A stretch of DNA of 42,309 nt from an uncultured Acetatifactor sp. (GTDB taxonomy: Bacteria; Bacillota; Clostridia; Lachnospirales; Lachnospiraceae), in assembly GCA_947625675.1 (NCBI GenBank), contig CANQPH010000025.1, positions 1 to 42,309 on the forward strand, read 5' to 3'. Position 1 is the stretch's first letter; the number at the start of each line of letters is the position of its first letter. Shown here piece after piece: positions 36,101 through 42,309 of the stretch. The notes beneath the pieces were generated by a model. The model did no database searches. It saw only the letters and a program-made list of their open reading frames with translations, and had not been told where the DNA came from. Made by a program: the position numbers and the translations under genes.

Positions 36101-36312
36101 TTTTCGTCTACATCGTAGACAATGCGTTCAATCTTGTACAAACGAAGATACTCATCCGATTTTTCAATAGGCTCCAGGTCAACCAACGGATAGCGATCCA
36201 GATTGATTAAATAGTTTTTATTAACGAAAGCATCAGCATACAGCATTCCCTTTTCTAAAGCTGCATTGGCCTGCGCTTCATCGAGCATAAGCTCAAACTT
36301 TTCGTTATCCAT
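33157..36312 (-). CDS. HerA-like ATPase (DUF87 type)
   Basis: 1051 residues. Walker A is GSTGSGKSN with K523; Walker B is TVMEEAHN with E748-E749. Both are in the spacing and wording of HerA/VirB4-type hexameric translocases (DUF87), and a sensor-like DQSPTAVD segment follows. Residues about 265-330 are a Ser/Gly/Thr-rich low-complexity linker. The N-terminal 260 residues and the C-terminal 200 residues are unassigned. HerA enzymes pump DNA, often with a nuclease partner. No NurA is adjacent, so the partner may be another operon protein. GGGAGG precedes the ATG. It is the first large gene of the 21-kb train; the XRE-like frame lies 69 nt upstream. Confidence 0.88.
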   Translation of the reverse strand: MDNEKFELMLDEAQANAALEKGMLYADAFVNKNYLINLDRYPLVDLEPIEKSDEYLRLYKIERIVYDVDENANDKLISVYSAFYNIQAAGLLIIQSMRNELGFYLGIRSVDNASTAEAILEKSFKGNFAGSQICSVSQEKLQKVLGVINQSGRFGNRQNVASVSIIPSTRDEDKERFVQGIEKFIDTMKGSEYTAVFIAEPLDKEILEQRKRGLQKIYSGLSPFVSTQLSYGENYSKAVSKGMSENFSKTLNDSLTDTTSQFKSRSSSRNRGHSYGFLGIGFNSGTSTGYSSGSSWASAVTRGTSETTGKSTTESDTDTTGDSRTITVTSENKSVKYILEKIDQHLARIKNCEAFGLWDVACYFVSENVQTSVVAASTYKALMAGFDSGVENSYVNVWKQDNTENTSALLEYLRYCVHPRFLVPGDNQLFEIENQTVNPCSLISGNEMPYIMGLPRHSVPGVTVLNMAEFGRNVRFSSGTSRGRKVELGHVYHMGEKEVARVQLDLESFRSHCFITGSTGSGKSNTTYRILDEMIKHNIPFLVVEPAKGEYKRYYGKLPGIHVYCTNPRFYSMLHVNPFRFNQGIHVLEHLDRLIEIFNACWPLYAAMPAILKESFERAYVKCGWDLENSIYIPNGHSKFPTFNDVLEALPEIINSSSYSSDSKGDYTGALVTRVKSLTNGISGQVLCSVNDIDEEYLFDQNAIVDLSRVSSLETKSLLMGVLILKLNEYRMCTSEENQPLRHVTVMEEAHNILKRSPSGGSEGASVQAKSVEMISSAIAEMRTYGEGFIIVDQSPTAVDVSAVKNTNTKIIMRLPDYEDCKIAGLSMGLNDSQIREISRFPMGVAVVYQNNWVEAVLTQIDKSEEQYHQSDLITDEYAMSVIKGQLAVELVFQYETGLAADEGFQLDDLLEIINNADINSSKKQELVQIMVDWCSCFEREAPLNGRFAAKLSEFISCNGLFEALPLHFTGDYKKGPKITRDCISKKDMRAIKDWYTKVYDHLDSYVLLTDTNIKSRVLRYLLLNKRVEKLHYNKYQLIYEGLYGKAKGNA

Positions 36313-36381
36313 TGATATCCTCCCCCCAAACGACTACTACTTTATAATAAGTGGCTATTTGAAGTAACCACACCATCTCGC

Positions 36382-36627
36382 TTAACCAGCGCTTCCAGAT
36401 GCACGGCACTGGTCAAGCTCGTTCGGGAATAAGCCTAGCTGTCGAATGGTGTAATAAGTGCTTGGATTATAGTCAAAGTAAAAGAGTAGTGCTAAGAAGG
36501 TGCTCCAAGGGATTGGTCTAGAATGAATCTCATAAGCGCTGTAGGTCTGTCTGGATATACCTATGGCAGAAGCTACTTCTTCCTGCGAAGCACTGACTTT
36601 TCCTCTTCGTGCTGGTAACTCAGCCAT
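36382..36627 (-). CDS. XRE-type HTH regulator, N-terminus possibly frameshifted
   Basis: 81 residues from the ATG at 36627. The HTH reads QEEVASAIGISRQTYSAYE, a typical XRE/Cro recognition region, followed by the STFLALLFYFDYNPST segment common in clostridial XRE regulators. Family members normally begin further upstream. Here the reading frame stays open for about 40 more codons (KYKQFWPFVKEDKDKLIEKF precedes the Met) but has no start codon. An ATG at 36698 lies out of frame because a GAAC tandem (36689-36696) has two units; three would join the frames. The gene is therefore either initiated weakly at 36627 (GAGAAG, 3 nt spacing) or currently broken. It is a likely local regulator of the HerA train. 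Confidence 0.6.
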   Translation of the reverse strand: MAELPARRGKVSASQEEVASAIGISRQTYSAYEIHSRPIPWSTFLALLFYFDYNPSTYYTIRQLGLFPNELDQCRASGSAG

Positions 36628-36918
36628 GAACTTCTCAATAAGCTTGTCTTTATCTTCTTTTACAAACGGCCAAAATTGCTTATATTTGGTTCGTTCATTA
36701 GCTGCAAAAAATACTCCCTTCCCTTGTTTGTTTTCGATTTATACAAGATCCTATTCAATTGTAACTGTGTCCTGTAATTGTAATCTTTCTCTATGATAAA
36801 GACAGCATCAGGGAGTGTTTTCCATGACCATATTAGAAGGAGGATTCAGTACGTATGACGCTTGCTTTTTACCCAAATCGGACATAATGTTAGTCAAAGC
36901 CTTTTGTATTCAGTTTTT
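36628..36918. promoter_or_regulatory. Leader region between switch and XRE gene
   Basis: About 290 nt, A/T-rich. It contains a weak minus-strand promoter candidate: TATAAA (complement of 36738-36743) with GTTACA (complement of 36760-36765) at 16-nt spacing. A 54-codon plus-strand frame at 36824 begins after GGGAG but runs through the recombination site and terminator, so I do not count it as a gene. Transcripts entering from an inverted switch would cross this leader. Confidence 0.4.
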
Positions 36919-36941
36919 TCGTAGAGTACTTTACTCTAAGA
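36919..36941. repeat. Left recombination site (inverted partner of 38194)
   Basis: 23-nt near-palindrome with arms CGTAGAG and CTCTAAG around the asymmetric 7-nt centre TACTTTA. The reverse complement of the site at 38194-38216 differs from it at a single position. Arms of this size around a 7-nt spacer fit a tyrosine-recombinase core site. Opposite spacer orientation at the two ends predicts inversion rather than excision. Confidence 0.8.
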
Positions 36942-36946
36942 AAAGA

Positions 36947-36981
36947 CCGCCACAACCCTTAATTCGACGGGGTTGTGGCGG
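36947..36981 (-). terminator. Bidirectional terminator after the recombinase gene
   Basis: Perfect 12-bp stem (36947-36958 with 36970-36981, CCGCCACAACCC) and an 11-nt loop, followed by T-rich sequence on both sides (CTTTT right, TCTTTTCTT on the minus strand). It lies 11 nt beyond the recombinase stop, inside the flanked segment. It would stop recombinase transcripts from reading into the XRE/HerA train in the present orientation. Confidence 0.88.
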
Positions 36982-36992
36982 CTTTTGACGGC

Positions 36993-38114
36993 TTATTTTG
37001 TTGTCAGGAGTTCGGAGAGTAGGTTCATGTTCTTCTGCTTGAGCTCCATAGATGGATGCACATATCTGTTCATAGTGATATTGACACTTGCGTGTCCAAG
37101 AATCTCACTTAGGCTCTTGACATCGAAACCCAGTTCGACACATCTGGTGGCGAATGTGTGGCGGAGAGCATGAAAATTAACATCACTGATATCGCATTTC
37201 ATGGTTACAGATTTGAATCGGTTTTCCAAATTGCGGGGTTCCATATAGCTATGAGCCATTCCGGTAAGCAAATAAGCATCATCCTGCTTCTGAAGCATCC
37301 GGAGCAATTGACCAATCTCGTCTGGAACAGGAATCCTGCGAACAGAGCATTCACTCTTCGGCGAGAGAATTACCACTGTGGTTTTTTTCTCCGGACTACC
37401 TTTCACTTGAATTCTTTGCATGGTCTGATGGATATACAGGCATTGCTCTTCGATAAGGATATCTGCCCATGTTAAAGCGCAGATTTCACCAATCCGTAAA
37501 CCAGTATAGAGACAGAGCAGGATTCCCATGTTACACGGGGTCAGATGTGTGCGTAAATATCTGCTCAACCTTTGCTGTTCCGCTCTGCTCAAAATTCGCA
37601 TAGGCTTTTGAGGCTGCTTTACAGAGATGTTCTTGGTATCTGCGGTCGAGATGCCCTTCTCCCTTGATGCAAACTCCAAAATACTTCTCATCAATGACAG
37701 AATGCTATTGACCGTTTTTGGGGCTAAACCTTCCGCTTTTGCGCCTCCACTTGTCAAAAGCTCGCGGCTCCACTGCGTTACATCAGAGCGCGAGATGCTG
37801 GAAATCTGCTTGTCTCCATAAATTGGTAACAGGTATAAATTAAGCAAGTTCGTGTACTTTGCGATACTTGGCGCCTTAAGCTGAGGGGCTTTCAAAAGAA
37901 GCCATTCGTTAGCGAGTACGGCAAAAGAACCATCACTACCGTGAACGAAGCCAGTATTTTTGGAGGATGCAGCACCCAGTTTCCGTTCTGCTTCCTCGCA
38001 GGTCTTGCCAAATTCGTATCCGCAGTATGGTTTTCCGGGAATTCGCTCCTTGATCAATCGTCCTTCCCGTGGCCCGTCTTTTCTCAGGTAAATTTTAATC
38101 CCCTGTTTTTGCAT
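36993..38114 (-). CDS. Tyrosine recombinase/integrase
   Basis: 373 residues from the ATG at 38114, preceded by AGGAGGTGAG; a GTG 9 nt upstream falls inside that site. An N-terminal arm-binding-type domain and SAM-like core-binding domain (about 60-150) precede the catalytic domain with R207 (TGLRIGE), H315-x-x-R318 (HALRH), H341 (LGHAS) and nucleophile Y351 (MNRYVH). All are intact, so the enzyme should be active. It resembles phage/ICE-type integrases in size. The gene lies entirely between the inverted 23-bp sites with its own terminator, so it may invert its own segment. An integrase of a decayed element is the alternative. Confidence 0.93.
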   Translation of the reverse strand: MQKQGIKIYLRKDGPREGRLIKERIPGKPYCGYEFGKTCEEAERKLGAASSKNTGFVHGSDGSFAVLANEWLLLKAPQLKAPSIAKYTNLLNLYLLPIYGDKQISSISRSDVTQWSRELLTSGGAKAEGLAPKTVNSILSLMRSILEFASREKGISTADTKNISVKQPQKPMRILSRAEQQRLSRYLRTHLTPCNMGILLCLYTGLRIGEICALTWADILIEEQCLYIHQTMQRIQVKGSPEKKTTVVILSPKSECSVRRIPVPDEIGQLLRMLQKQDDAYLLTGMAHSYMEPRNLENRFKSVTMKCDISDVNFHALRHTFATRCVELGFDVKSLSEILGHASVNITMNRYVHPSMELKQKNMNLLSELLTTK

Positions 38115-38141
38115 GTTTCTCACCTCCTCCCGAGCGACATC

Positions 38142-38170
38142 TTGACAGACGGCGCGGCAATGTATATAAT
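38142..38170 (+). promoter_or_regulatory. Perfect sigma-A promoter facing out of the recombinase segment
   Basis: TTGACA (38142-38147), a 17-nt spacer and TATAAT (38165-38170): exact consensus at optimal spacing. The predicted start is near 38177, inside a TAAAT-GTCA-ATTTA inverted repeat (38172-38185) that could bind a repressor. It points right, away from the recombinase, crossing the 38194 site. No plus-strand gene follows before the terminator at 38322, so it has no visible target in this orientation. Confidence 0.85.
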
Positions 38171-38193
38171 ATAAATGTCAATTTATGTCGGAT

Positions 38194-38216
38194 TCGTAGA
38201 GTAAAGTACTCTACGA
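38194..38216. repeat. Right recombination site (inverted partner of 36919)
   Basis: 23-nt perfect dyad: 10-nt arms around AAG, or CGTAGAG/CTCTACG around TAAAGTA. In inverted orientation it matches the left site at 22 of 23 positions, and the flanking T-run is also shared. It lies 17-40 nt downstream of the predicted start of the outward promoter. Confidence 0.8.
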
Positions 38217-38426
38217 AAATATTCTCATTTTTGCCCGAAAGCCAATCTGCACATCCGTCTATTAATCACTCTGATTTCCTCAAAAGTCAAGTCATAGAAT
38301 GATAACTTTCATGAAAAAACGCCCGAAACCATACTCTCGACATTTGAGAGAAGGTTTCGGGTTTTGTTGTATCAAATTTGGTTCTCACTGTAAGGTCAGG
38401 AATAAAGCAACTAACAGGACGAAGCT
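38217..38426. other. Intergenic stretch right of the recombination site
   Basis: 210 nt. Apart from the terminator listed separately I see no supported gene. The 74-codon plus-strand frame at 38299 runs through the hairpin and into the antisense of the pseudogene. Confidence 0.5.
38322..38361. terminator. Bidirectional terminator
   Basis: Stem CCCGAAACC (38322-38330) with GGTTTCGGG (38353-38361), extended by an inner CTCTC/GAGAG pairing. TTTTGTTGT follows on the plus strand and CGTTTTTTC on the minus strand. It would stop both the outward promoter's transcript and any transcript from the ATPase pseudogene. Confidence 0.85.
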
Positions 38427-39345
38427 TCAGTCTGCCAGCAGCCATTCCATCAGGTTTTCCGACTTGATCCCTTCGTATGAGCGATCCAGCCCGGGTTCAA
38501 GGGCCAGCACAATTTTTTCATAGTTGTCCCGTATTTTTTGCAGGGGGGCTAATTCCCGTTTTCGGGTCTCCTCGCTGTTCATAGATTCCGTCACCTGGAT
38601 ATATTCCCGCTCGTCGGCGGTAGTCGCGACGAAGTCCACCTCCATGTTGTCGATCTTTCCGATCGCGACGTCGTATCCTCTGCGGAGCAGTTCAAAATAG
38701 ACGACATTTTCGATGGCATGACCGCTGTCACGATTCCGGAACCCCAGCAGATAATTCCTCAGAGCGATGTCCACAATATAGTACTTGCCGAGTGTGCGGA
38801 GATACTCTTTTCCTTTGATATCGAACTGCTTGATCTCATAGAAGAAGTAGCTTTCAAGCAGCGCGTCAACATACGCCTGAACCGTATGGGCGCTGGGGGC
38901 GCTTTTCCGTTTGCCATCCTCAAGAAGGCCTTCCGCAGTTCATATTGTTCGCCATTTTTATCAACCACCCGCTTATGAACGCCGCCAAGAGCGCTCTTGG
39001 TTTCCTTCACTCCAAAATCATAAAAATAAAGAAACTCGCTGAAGAAAGGGGCAGCATTTTGATCTCCACGCATCTGCCGGAAAGATAGGTGGATTACTCC
39101 GAGGAAAGCAGGTAGGCGTTGGAACCGGTCACATAGATATCACAGTCCAAATCCACACGCAGGGCGTTGATGGCGTCCTCCCAGGCGCCAATCCTCTGGA
39201 TCTCATCAAAGAATAGATACACGCGCTTTCCAAGCACGACTTGTTGTTTTACATAGGCGTAGACGGCGTCAGAATTCATTTTCCGAAAATCATTGGATTC
39301 AAAGTTCATCTCAACGATCTGCTCCGGCTGAACGCCAACAGAAGA
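38427..39345 (-). pseudogene. Broken AAA_14/DUF4143 ATPase
   Basis: Pieces of one protein are spread over three frames. 39345-39097 encodes the Walker B part (VYLFFDEIQRI, then IYVTGSNAYLLSSE). There is an in-frame TAA at 39094-39096. After it LSGRCVEIKMLPL continues the same frame, then a frameshift near 39045 leads to FFSEFLYFYDFG. A second shift near 38880 leads to the DUF4143-type C-terminus (ENVVYFELLRRGYDVAIGKIDNMEVDFVA). The Walker A region is missing, replaced by unrelated sequence upstream of 39345. These ATPases are common orphan genes in gut Firmicutes; this copy is dead. Confidence 0.85.
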
Positions 39346-39550
39346 AAAAAACAAGTATTTGCACTCAAATGCAAAAACTTCACTTTTCGACCGATTATGC
39401 AGAGATCTTTGGAGGCAGATCAGAAGGGCTGAATTGCAAATCGACGTTCCACTTTGCAATAGAGAGAAACCGGAAGTAAGTCTTGCAAAGGAACGATACA
39501 GCAGAAATTTGGATTGCAAAGTGGAAATTACTATTAGAAAGGAATGAGGA
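39346..39550. other. Unassigned junction segment with 14-bp inverted repeat
   Basis: Sequence between the truncated ATPase and the IS3-like end. It holds a perfect inverted repeat, TTCCACTTTGCAAT at 39447-39460 and its complement at 39513-39526, 52 nt apart. 39427-39448 matches 41787-41808 (inside the IS30-like relic) at 19 of 22 positions. It is probably debris of an insertion element that cut the ATPase gene; I cannot name it. Confidence 0.45.
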
Positions 39551-39731
39551 GGTGCGGACAAAAAGTTGGACAGGATGCCGCCGGAAAGAATTGCCCGATG
39601 TATTCAGAAGAACAGTATTCCAAGGCGCTTGAAGTCTACATGGAAACAGATTCCATAACGAAAACAATCACAGTTTTAGGCTACCCAAAATGCAGACAGA
39701 CCCTGTATAATTGGATCAGCAGTATTATAGC
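39551..39731 (+). mobile_element. Truncated IS3-like element (left end and orfA start)
   Basis: The terminal sequence TGCGGACAAAAAGTTGGACAG begins here. An ATG at 39598 opens a frame starting MYSEEQYSKALEVYMET with the HTH-like block TITVLGYPKCRQTLYNW, the N-terminus of an IS3/IS150-type orfA. After LYNWIS the homology stops and the frame runs out near the RloB-like stop codon. No orfB or right end is present. The same terminal 23 nt occur alone at 14385. Confidence 0.75.
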
Positions 39732-39749
39732 GAAAACACTTCCCGCGCA

Positions 39750-40421
39750 TCAATGCAAGTATGGCAACAATTTTTCAATCAGTTGATAAACTGTGGTTCC
39801 CGGCGCAGATTGAGACGGTCTTCTTCCTGTATTATATTCTGCCAATGCTTTTGCATTGCGAATTGCTTCTCCCATATAGGGCTGCAAAAGAGCAAACATA
39901 TCTCCCCGATTTTTCCGATATTCTCCTGCGCCAAGGCCCGTAAGAAGTTCAGTAAGCTTGGGCCAATATTCGCTCCTGCGCAGATCGGAGTGCATGAAGC
40001 TGAAATGGAGTAAAAACCACAACTCGATACATTGGTTTGACCAGATTGCATGATACTCCGTTTCTTCTGTACTTGCTTGTTGGCACAGGTCAACCACCCG
40101 ATCAACATGATCCTCCGGAAAATCATCCGTATCATATACGACCCAGACGTGCCGGTAGATGACAGCACTTCTTGAGGCGCGGGCTTTGGCTCTTTCAAAC
40201 AGGTTAACTGTATTGTCCCCCTCTCCGTGTACATCCAGTGCAATCCTGTCATGAAAATGCAGATTGATCTTATTCCGGATCGCTCCAAAATACGCAGGTT
40301 CTGTATTCGTTCCTTCCGTCACAATCAAATGGTACTCCGGCTGAATCTGCTTTTTCTTTTCAACTCGTTTTCCCATCCAAGACTTGGCCATGTCGCTCTT
40401 TTTGGGAGGCTTCAAGCTCAT
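39750..40421 (-). CDS. RloB-like Toprim protein
   Basis: 223 residues from the ATG at 40421, which overlaps the ATPase stop (ATGA) and has GGAGG 7 nt upstream; a GTG two codons earlier is less well placed. Toprim-type motifs: E36 in HLIVTEGTNTEP and D97-x-D99 in WVVYDTDDF, the metal-binding acidic residues of RloB/AbiLii and OLD-type nucleases. By family it is the effector of an ATPase-gated abortive-infection pair. The C-terminus (QLIEKLLPYL) is complete, although the IS3-like remnant ends only 18 nt beyond the stop. Confidence 0.85.
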   Translation of the reverse strand: MSLKPPKKSDMAKSWMGKRVEKKKQIQPEYHLIVTEGTNTEPAYFGAIRNKINLHFHDRIALDVHGEGDNTVNLFERAKARASRSAVIYRHVWVVYDTDDFPEDHVDRVVDLCQQASTEETEYHAIWSNQCIELWFLLHFSFMHSDLRRSEYWPKLTELLTGLGAGEYRKNRGDMFALLQPYMGEAIRNAKALAEYNTGRRPSQSAPGTTVYQLIEKLLPYLH

Positions 40422-41626
40422 TTCCACGCCTCCACATCCAGCATATTCTGCAAGTATGGGTCTGCTCCATAGCGGCCCTCTAAATACTGCTTATCGAAGG
40501 CAGCCGTACTATTGACCCTTTCATCATCCTCACGCCTTATATCGTAGAGCGAGTAGATTTCGCTCGCATGATCGTCTCCAAGCGCCGCAAACCAAATCTC
40601 ATCCCGCCGAAACACAGTGTTTTTCATCGTGGAAATGTCCTGTGAGGTAAAGAGAAGCTGCGCACCATGCTTGTTGATTTCAGGATTCTTAAACAACGAA
40701 ATGACATGCCGGAGAAGTTTCGGATGCAGCTTGGCATCCAGTTCATCAATTACTAGCAGCCTTCCTTCGCGGAGCGCAATCAAAACAACTGGAAGCGCGG
40801 CAAAGAGTTTTTGCGTTCCTGCCGATTCTTTAGAAAATGGGAGTTCATAAGAACGGTCATTTAAGACTCTCTGCAAATAGATATTCTTATCGCTGTCATC
40901 AAATCGATAGCCAGAAATATCAATGTCCATATCATTGAGGAGGCGGATAAAGTTTTTCTCGAACGCATCATCCATTGATAGAATAATTTGACTCTCCGCG
41001 ACCGGATTAGCATAATTGAGAATAATACAGGCTTCAAACCAGTCTTGCGCATCCCGGATATAATCCAGATCATAATTGATGGCAAGAAAGGAGAGATACG
41101 GCATTTTGGCGTTAACGCTTTTATTGAGTCCCTTTGCTCTGAGACTTGGTCCCAGCACGACTCCATTCTCATCACGATCGAACAGTCGCGCCGGCTTTTT
41201 CGCCCCGATTTTTCTACGACTAAGACTTTCCGCTATAATCTCACCCTCAAAAATCGACAGATAGTATTGGTATTCATTACCCTTTTCCCGAAAATAAATG
41301 CGGAATTCTGTAGGTTCATGGGAAGACGTCTCGTCAAAAAGAAATGGGGTGCAATCCGCTGATTGCTGAACAATCAACGGATTGCGATTCTTTTCCAACT
41401 CATGAATCGGCCGCACGACAAGAGAAATCAGGCAGGAAAGCGCCCGCAGCAAATTCGTTTTACCTCCACCGTTCGGACCATACAGTACACCAACCGGCAA
41501 AAGATCGCTGCACCCTTCCTGCCGGAGTACGCTGTCACTAAATTCAGGAATTGACGCCGCCTGAAAGTCAAAAGTCGTTTCGTCACGATAGGAGCTATAA
41601 TTTTTAAAAGAAAACTGGCAAAGCAT
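40418..41626 (-). CDS. RloA-like AAA_15/ABC-type ATPase
   Basis: 402 residues from the ATG at 41626, with GGAGGG 6 nt upstream. Walker A is GPNGGGKT (50-57), and the opening FSFKNYSSYRDE is the typical start of AAA_15/AAA_21 ATPases. Walker B is LLVIDELDAKLHPKLL (D294-E295), with an ABC-like signature region before it and a downstream LLFTSQD switch. With the coupled RloB-like gene this is the RloA/RloB (AbiLi/AbiLii-like) arrangement, in which the ATPase senses phage activity and releases a Toprim effector. The frame is intact and the promoter strong, so the pair is probably functional despite the IS debris on both sides. Confidence 0.88.
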   Translation of the reverse strand: MLCQFSFKNYSSYRDETTFDFQAASIPEFSDSVLRQEGCSDLLPVGVLYGPNGGGKTNLLRALSCLISLVVRPIHELEKNRNPLIVQQSADCTPFLFDETSSHEPTEFRIYFREKGNEYQYYLSIFEGEIIAESLSRRKIGAKKPARLFDRDENGVVLGPSLRAKGLNKSVNAKMPYLSFLAINYDLDYIRDAQDWFEACIILNYANPVAESQIILSMDDAFEKNFIRLLNDMDIDISGYRFDDSDKNIYLQRVLNDRSYELPFSKESAGTQKLFAALPVVLIALREGRLLVIDELDAKLHPKLLRHVISLFKNPEINKHGAQLLFTSQDISTMKNTVFRRDEIWFAALGDDHASEIYSLYDIRREDDERVNSTAAFDKQYLEGRYGADPYLQNMLDVEAWK

Positions 41627-41648
41627 ACGGGTCCCTCCATTCGTATTG

Positions 41649-41678
41649 ATTGTAACACAGTATTCCATCTTTTGTCAA
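41649..41678 (-). promoter_or_regulatory. Promoter of the RloA/RloB pair
   Basis: On the minus strand TTGACA (complement of 41673-41678), an 18-nt spacer and TACAAT (complement of 41649-41654). This gives a short leader of roughly 16 nt to the ATG at 41626. Two further TTGACA copies lie upstream in the same A/T-rich stretch (to about 41755) without good -10 partners. Confidence 0.75.
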
Positions 41679-41747
41679 TATTTATTCTTTGTTTCAAAAA
41701 ATATTTTTTTGTTGTCAAATATAAATTCTAATTTTCTCTTTTTATTG

Positions 41748-41933
41748 TCAAATCAGTTCCTCTTTGGGTTGGCTTCTCCTGCCAGAGGCTGAATTGTAAA
41801 TAGACATTGGGTCAGTAAACTCGCTGCCTCTGTCTGTAAGAATGACGGGAAAAGTGATCGGAATTGCTCTGTCCCGGAGCGCTTTTTCGATCTCGATCCG
41901 TTCCCTGAGTGTGAGAAGGGAATGCTTTTCCAT
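41748..41933 (-). pseudogene. Internally deleted IS30-like transposase
   Basis: The ATG at 41933 has AGGAGG 8 nt upstream. It opens with MEKHSLLTLRERIEIEKAL, the N-terminus of IS30 transposases. After about 20 residues the frame jumps in-frame to FPVILTDRGSEFTDP, the second catalytic Asp block of the DDE domain, and then ends after 61 residues. Intact IS30 transposases are about 320-350 residues, so most of the gene has been deleted. Confidence 0.75.
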
Positions 41934-42010
41934 GGCGCTTTCCTCCTGTCGGCTCCTTTCCGCTATCCCGACGTCAGGAAACAGTATATAAAAACTGGCA
42001 CAGCAAAGAA

Positions 42011-42036
42011 AGGGCAGCACCCGAAGATGCTGCCCT
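42011..42036 (-). terminator. Hairpin upstream of the IS30-like relic
   Basis: AGGGCAGCA (42011-42019) pairs with TGCTGCCCT (42028-42036) around an 8-nt loop. On the minus strand TTTCTTTG follows, giving a plausible terminator that shields the IS from outside transcription, as many insertion sequences do. Confidence 0.6.
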
Positions 42037-42309
42037 GCTGGCAATCTCACGGCGTTCACTCTCTTGGACCCGTGTTTGCATAATTTATTTCTATCAAAGG
42101 GCTTGCAACCTTAACATCTGGCTGGCAAATACGTCAGCTTGAACTTAACTTTGCATCTCAACGCAAATAAGAAGAAAAATCATTCCCATGCAAATTTTGT
42201 TAATCCTTTCTGTCGCCACACATTGTGGCACACGGTTCTTATACTTCATATAAAGTAAATTCGCTCTTATGAAACCCCAGCAACCCCTCGTCCCGCAGCT
42301 TGCATAGCT
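42037..42309. other. Right edge, no supported gene
   Basis: About 270 nt, A/T-rich, with a small perfect hairpin GCCACA-cat-TGTGGC (42215-42229) and several TTTGCAT/ATGCAAA words. I find no open frame with a start and ribosome site, nor any RNA gene. It may be the outer flank of the IS30-like element or the upstream region of a gene beyond the window. Confidence 0.4.

Noticed and set aside
36824..36988. 54-codon plus-strand frame after GGGAG
   Set aside because: It reads through the recombination site and the terminator stem; composition is not protein-like.
36919..38216. The two 23-bp sites as attL/attR of an integrated island
   Set aside because: Integrated elements have direct repeats at their ends; these are in inverted orientation, and the segment holds only the recombinase, terminator and promoter.

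Overview
The window looks like a chromosomal accessory region of a Bacillota species, probably a gut-type clostridium. The evidence is roughly 50% GC, strong AAGGAGG-type ribosome binding sites, a DUF1292 gene, a clostridial-style XRE regulator and remnants of IS3-like and IS30-like elements. I see no rRNA, tRNA or CRISPR array. Family names are assigned by reading motifs; no database was searched.

Layout. (1) 0.3-6.5 kb, minus strand: DEDDh exonuclease, TPR-CHAT caspase-like protease, sigma-region-2-like protein and HxxxCxxC zinc-finger (anti-sigma-like) protein, all tightly coupled. (2) 6.9-14.4 kb, plus strand: a DUF1292 protein, a very large NTPase with SH3-like repeats, a cold-shock-like domain and a C-terminal P-loop ATPase, and a protein ending in a HEPN-like Rx4H motif. 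(3) 14.4-15.2 kb, minus: an M50-type membrane metalloprotease. (4) 36.3 to 15.3 kb, minus: a 21-kb gene train in the order HerA-like ATPase, Ig-like (BIG2) protein, transglutaminase-like protein, a small acidic ORF, a 1255-residue acidic repeat protein with ParB-like and HExxH motifs and a toxin-like C-terminus, GrpE-like protein, short Hsp70, tandem J-like/zinc-ribbon/fibronectin protein, zinc-ribbon GTPase, GAP1-like protein, small one-helix membrane protein, and membrane-anchored zinc-ribbon GTPase. A strong hairpin terminator follows. (5) 36.4-38.2 kb: an XRE-like regulator relic and a tyrosine recombinase flanked by inverted 23-bp sites. A perfect-consensus promoter lies inside the flanked segment. 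(6) 38.4-42.3 kb: a mutated AAA_14/DUF4143 ATPase, IS remnants and an intact RloA/RloB-type ATPase-Toprim defence pair.

How it may work together. Region 4 has the composition of a GTPase-centred biological-conflict system (paired zinc-ribbon GTPases plus GAP1 protein) with its own Hsp70 machine, a HerA translocase and a toxin-like acidic protein. Regions 1 and 2 add a caspase-like protease with a sigma/anti-sigma-like pair and an NTPase/HEPN pair. CHAT proteases, HEPN domains and giant NTPases are recurrent sensors and effectors in such systems.

The most notable signal is at the head of the 21-kb train. The recombinase, its terminator and an outward-facing TTGACA-N17-TATAAT promoter lie between near-identical palindromic sites in inverted orientation. 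In the orientation given, the promoter points away from the operon. Inverting the segment would aim it at the XRE/HerA train. This predicts an ON/OFF phase switch for the whole system, and the sequence shown would be the OFF state. That is inference from site geometry, but it is directly testable.
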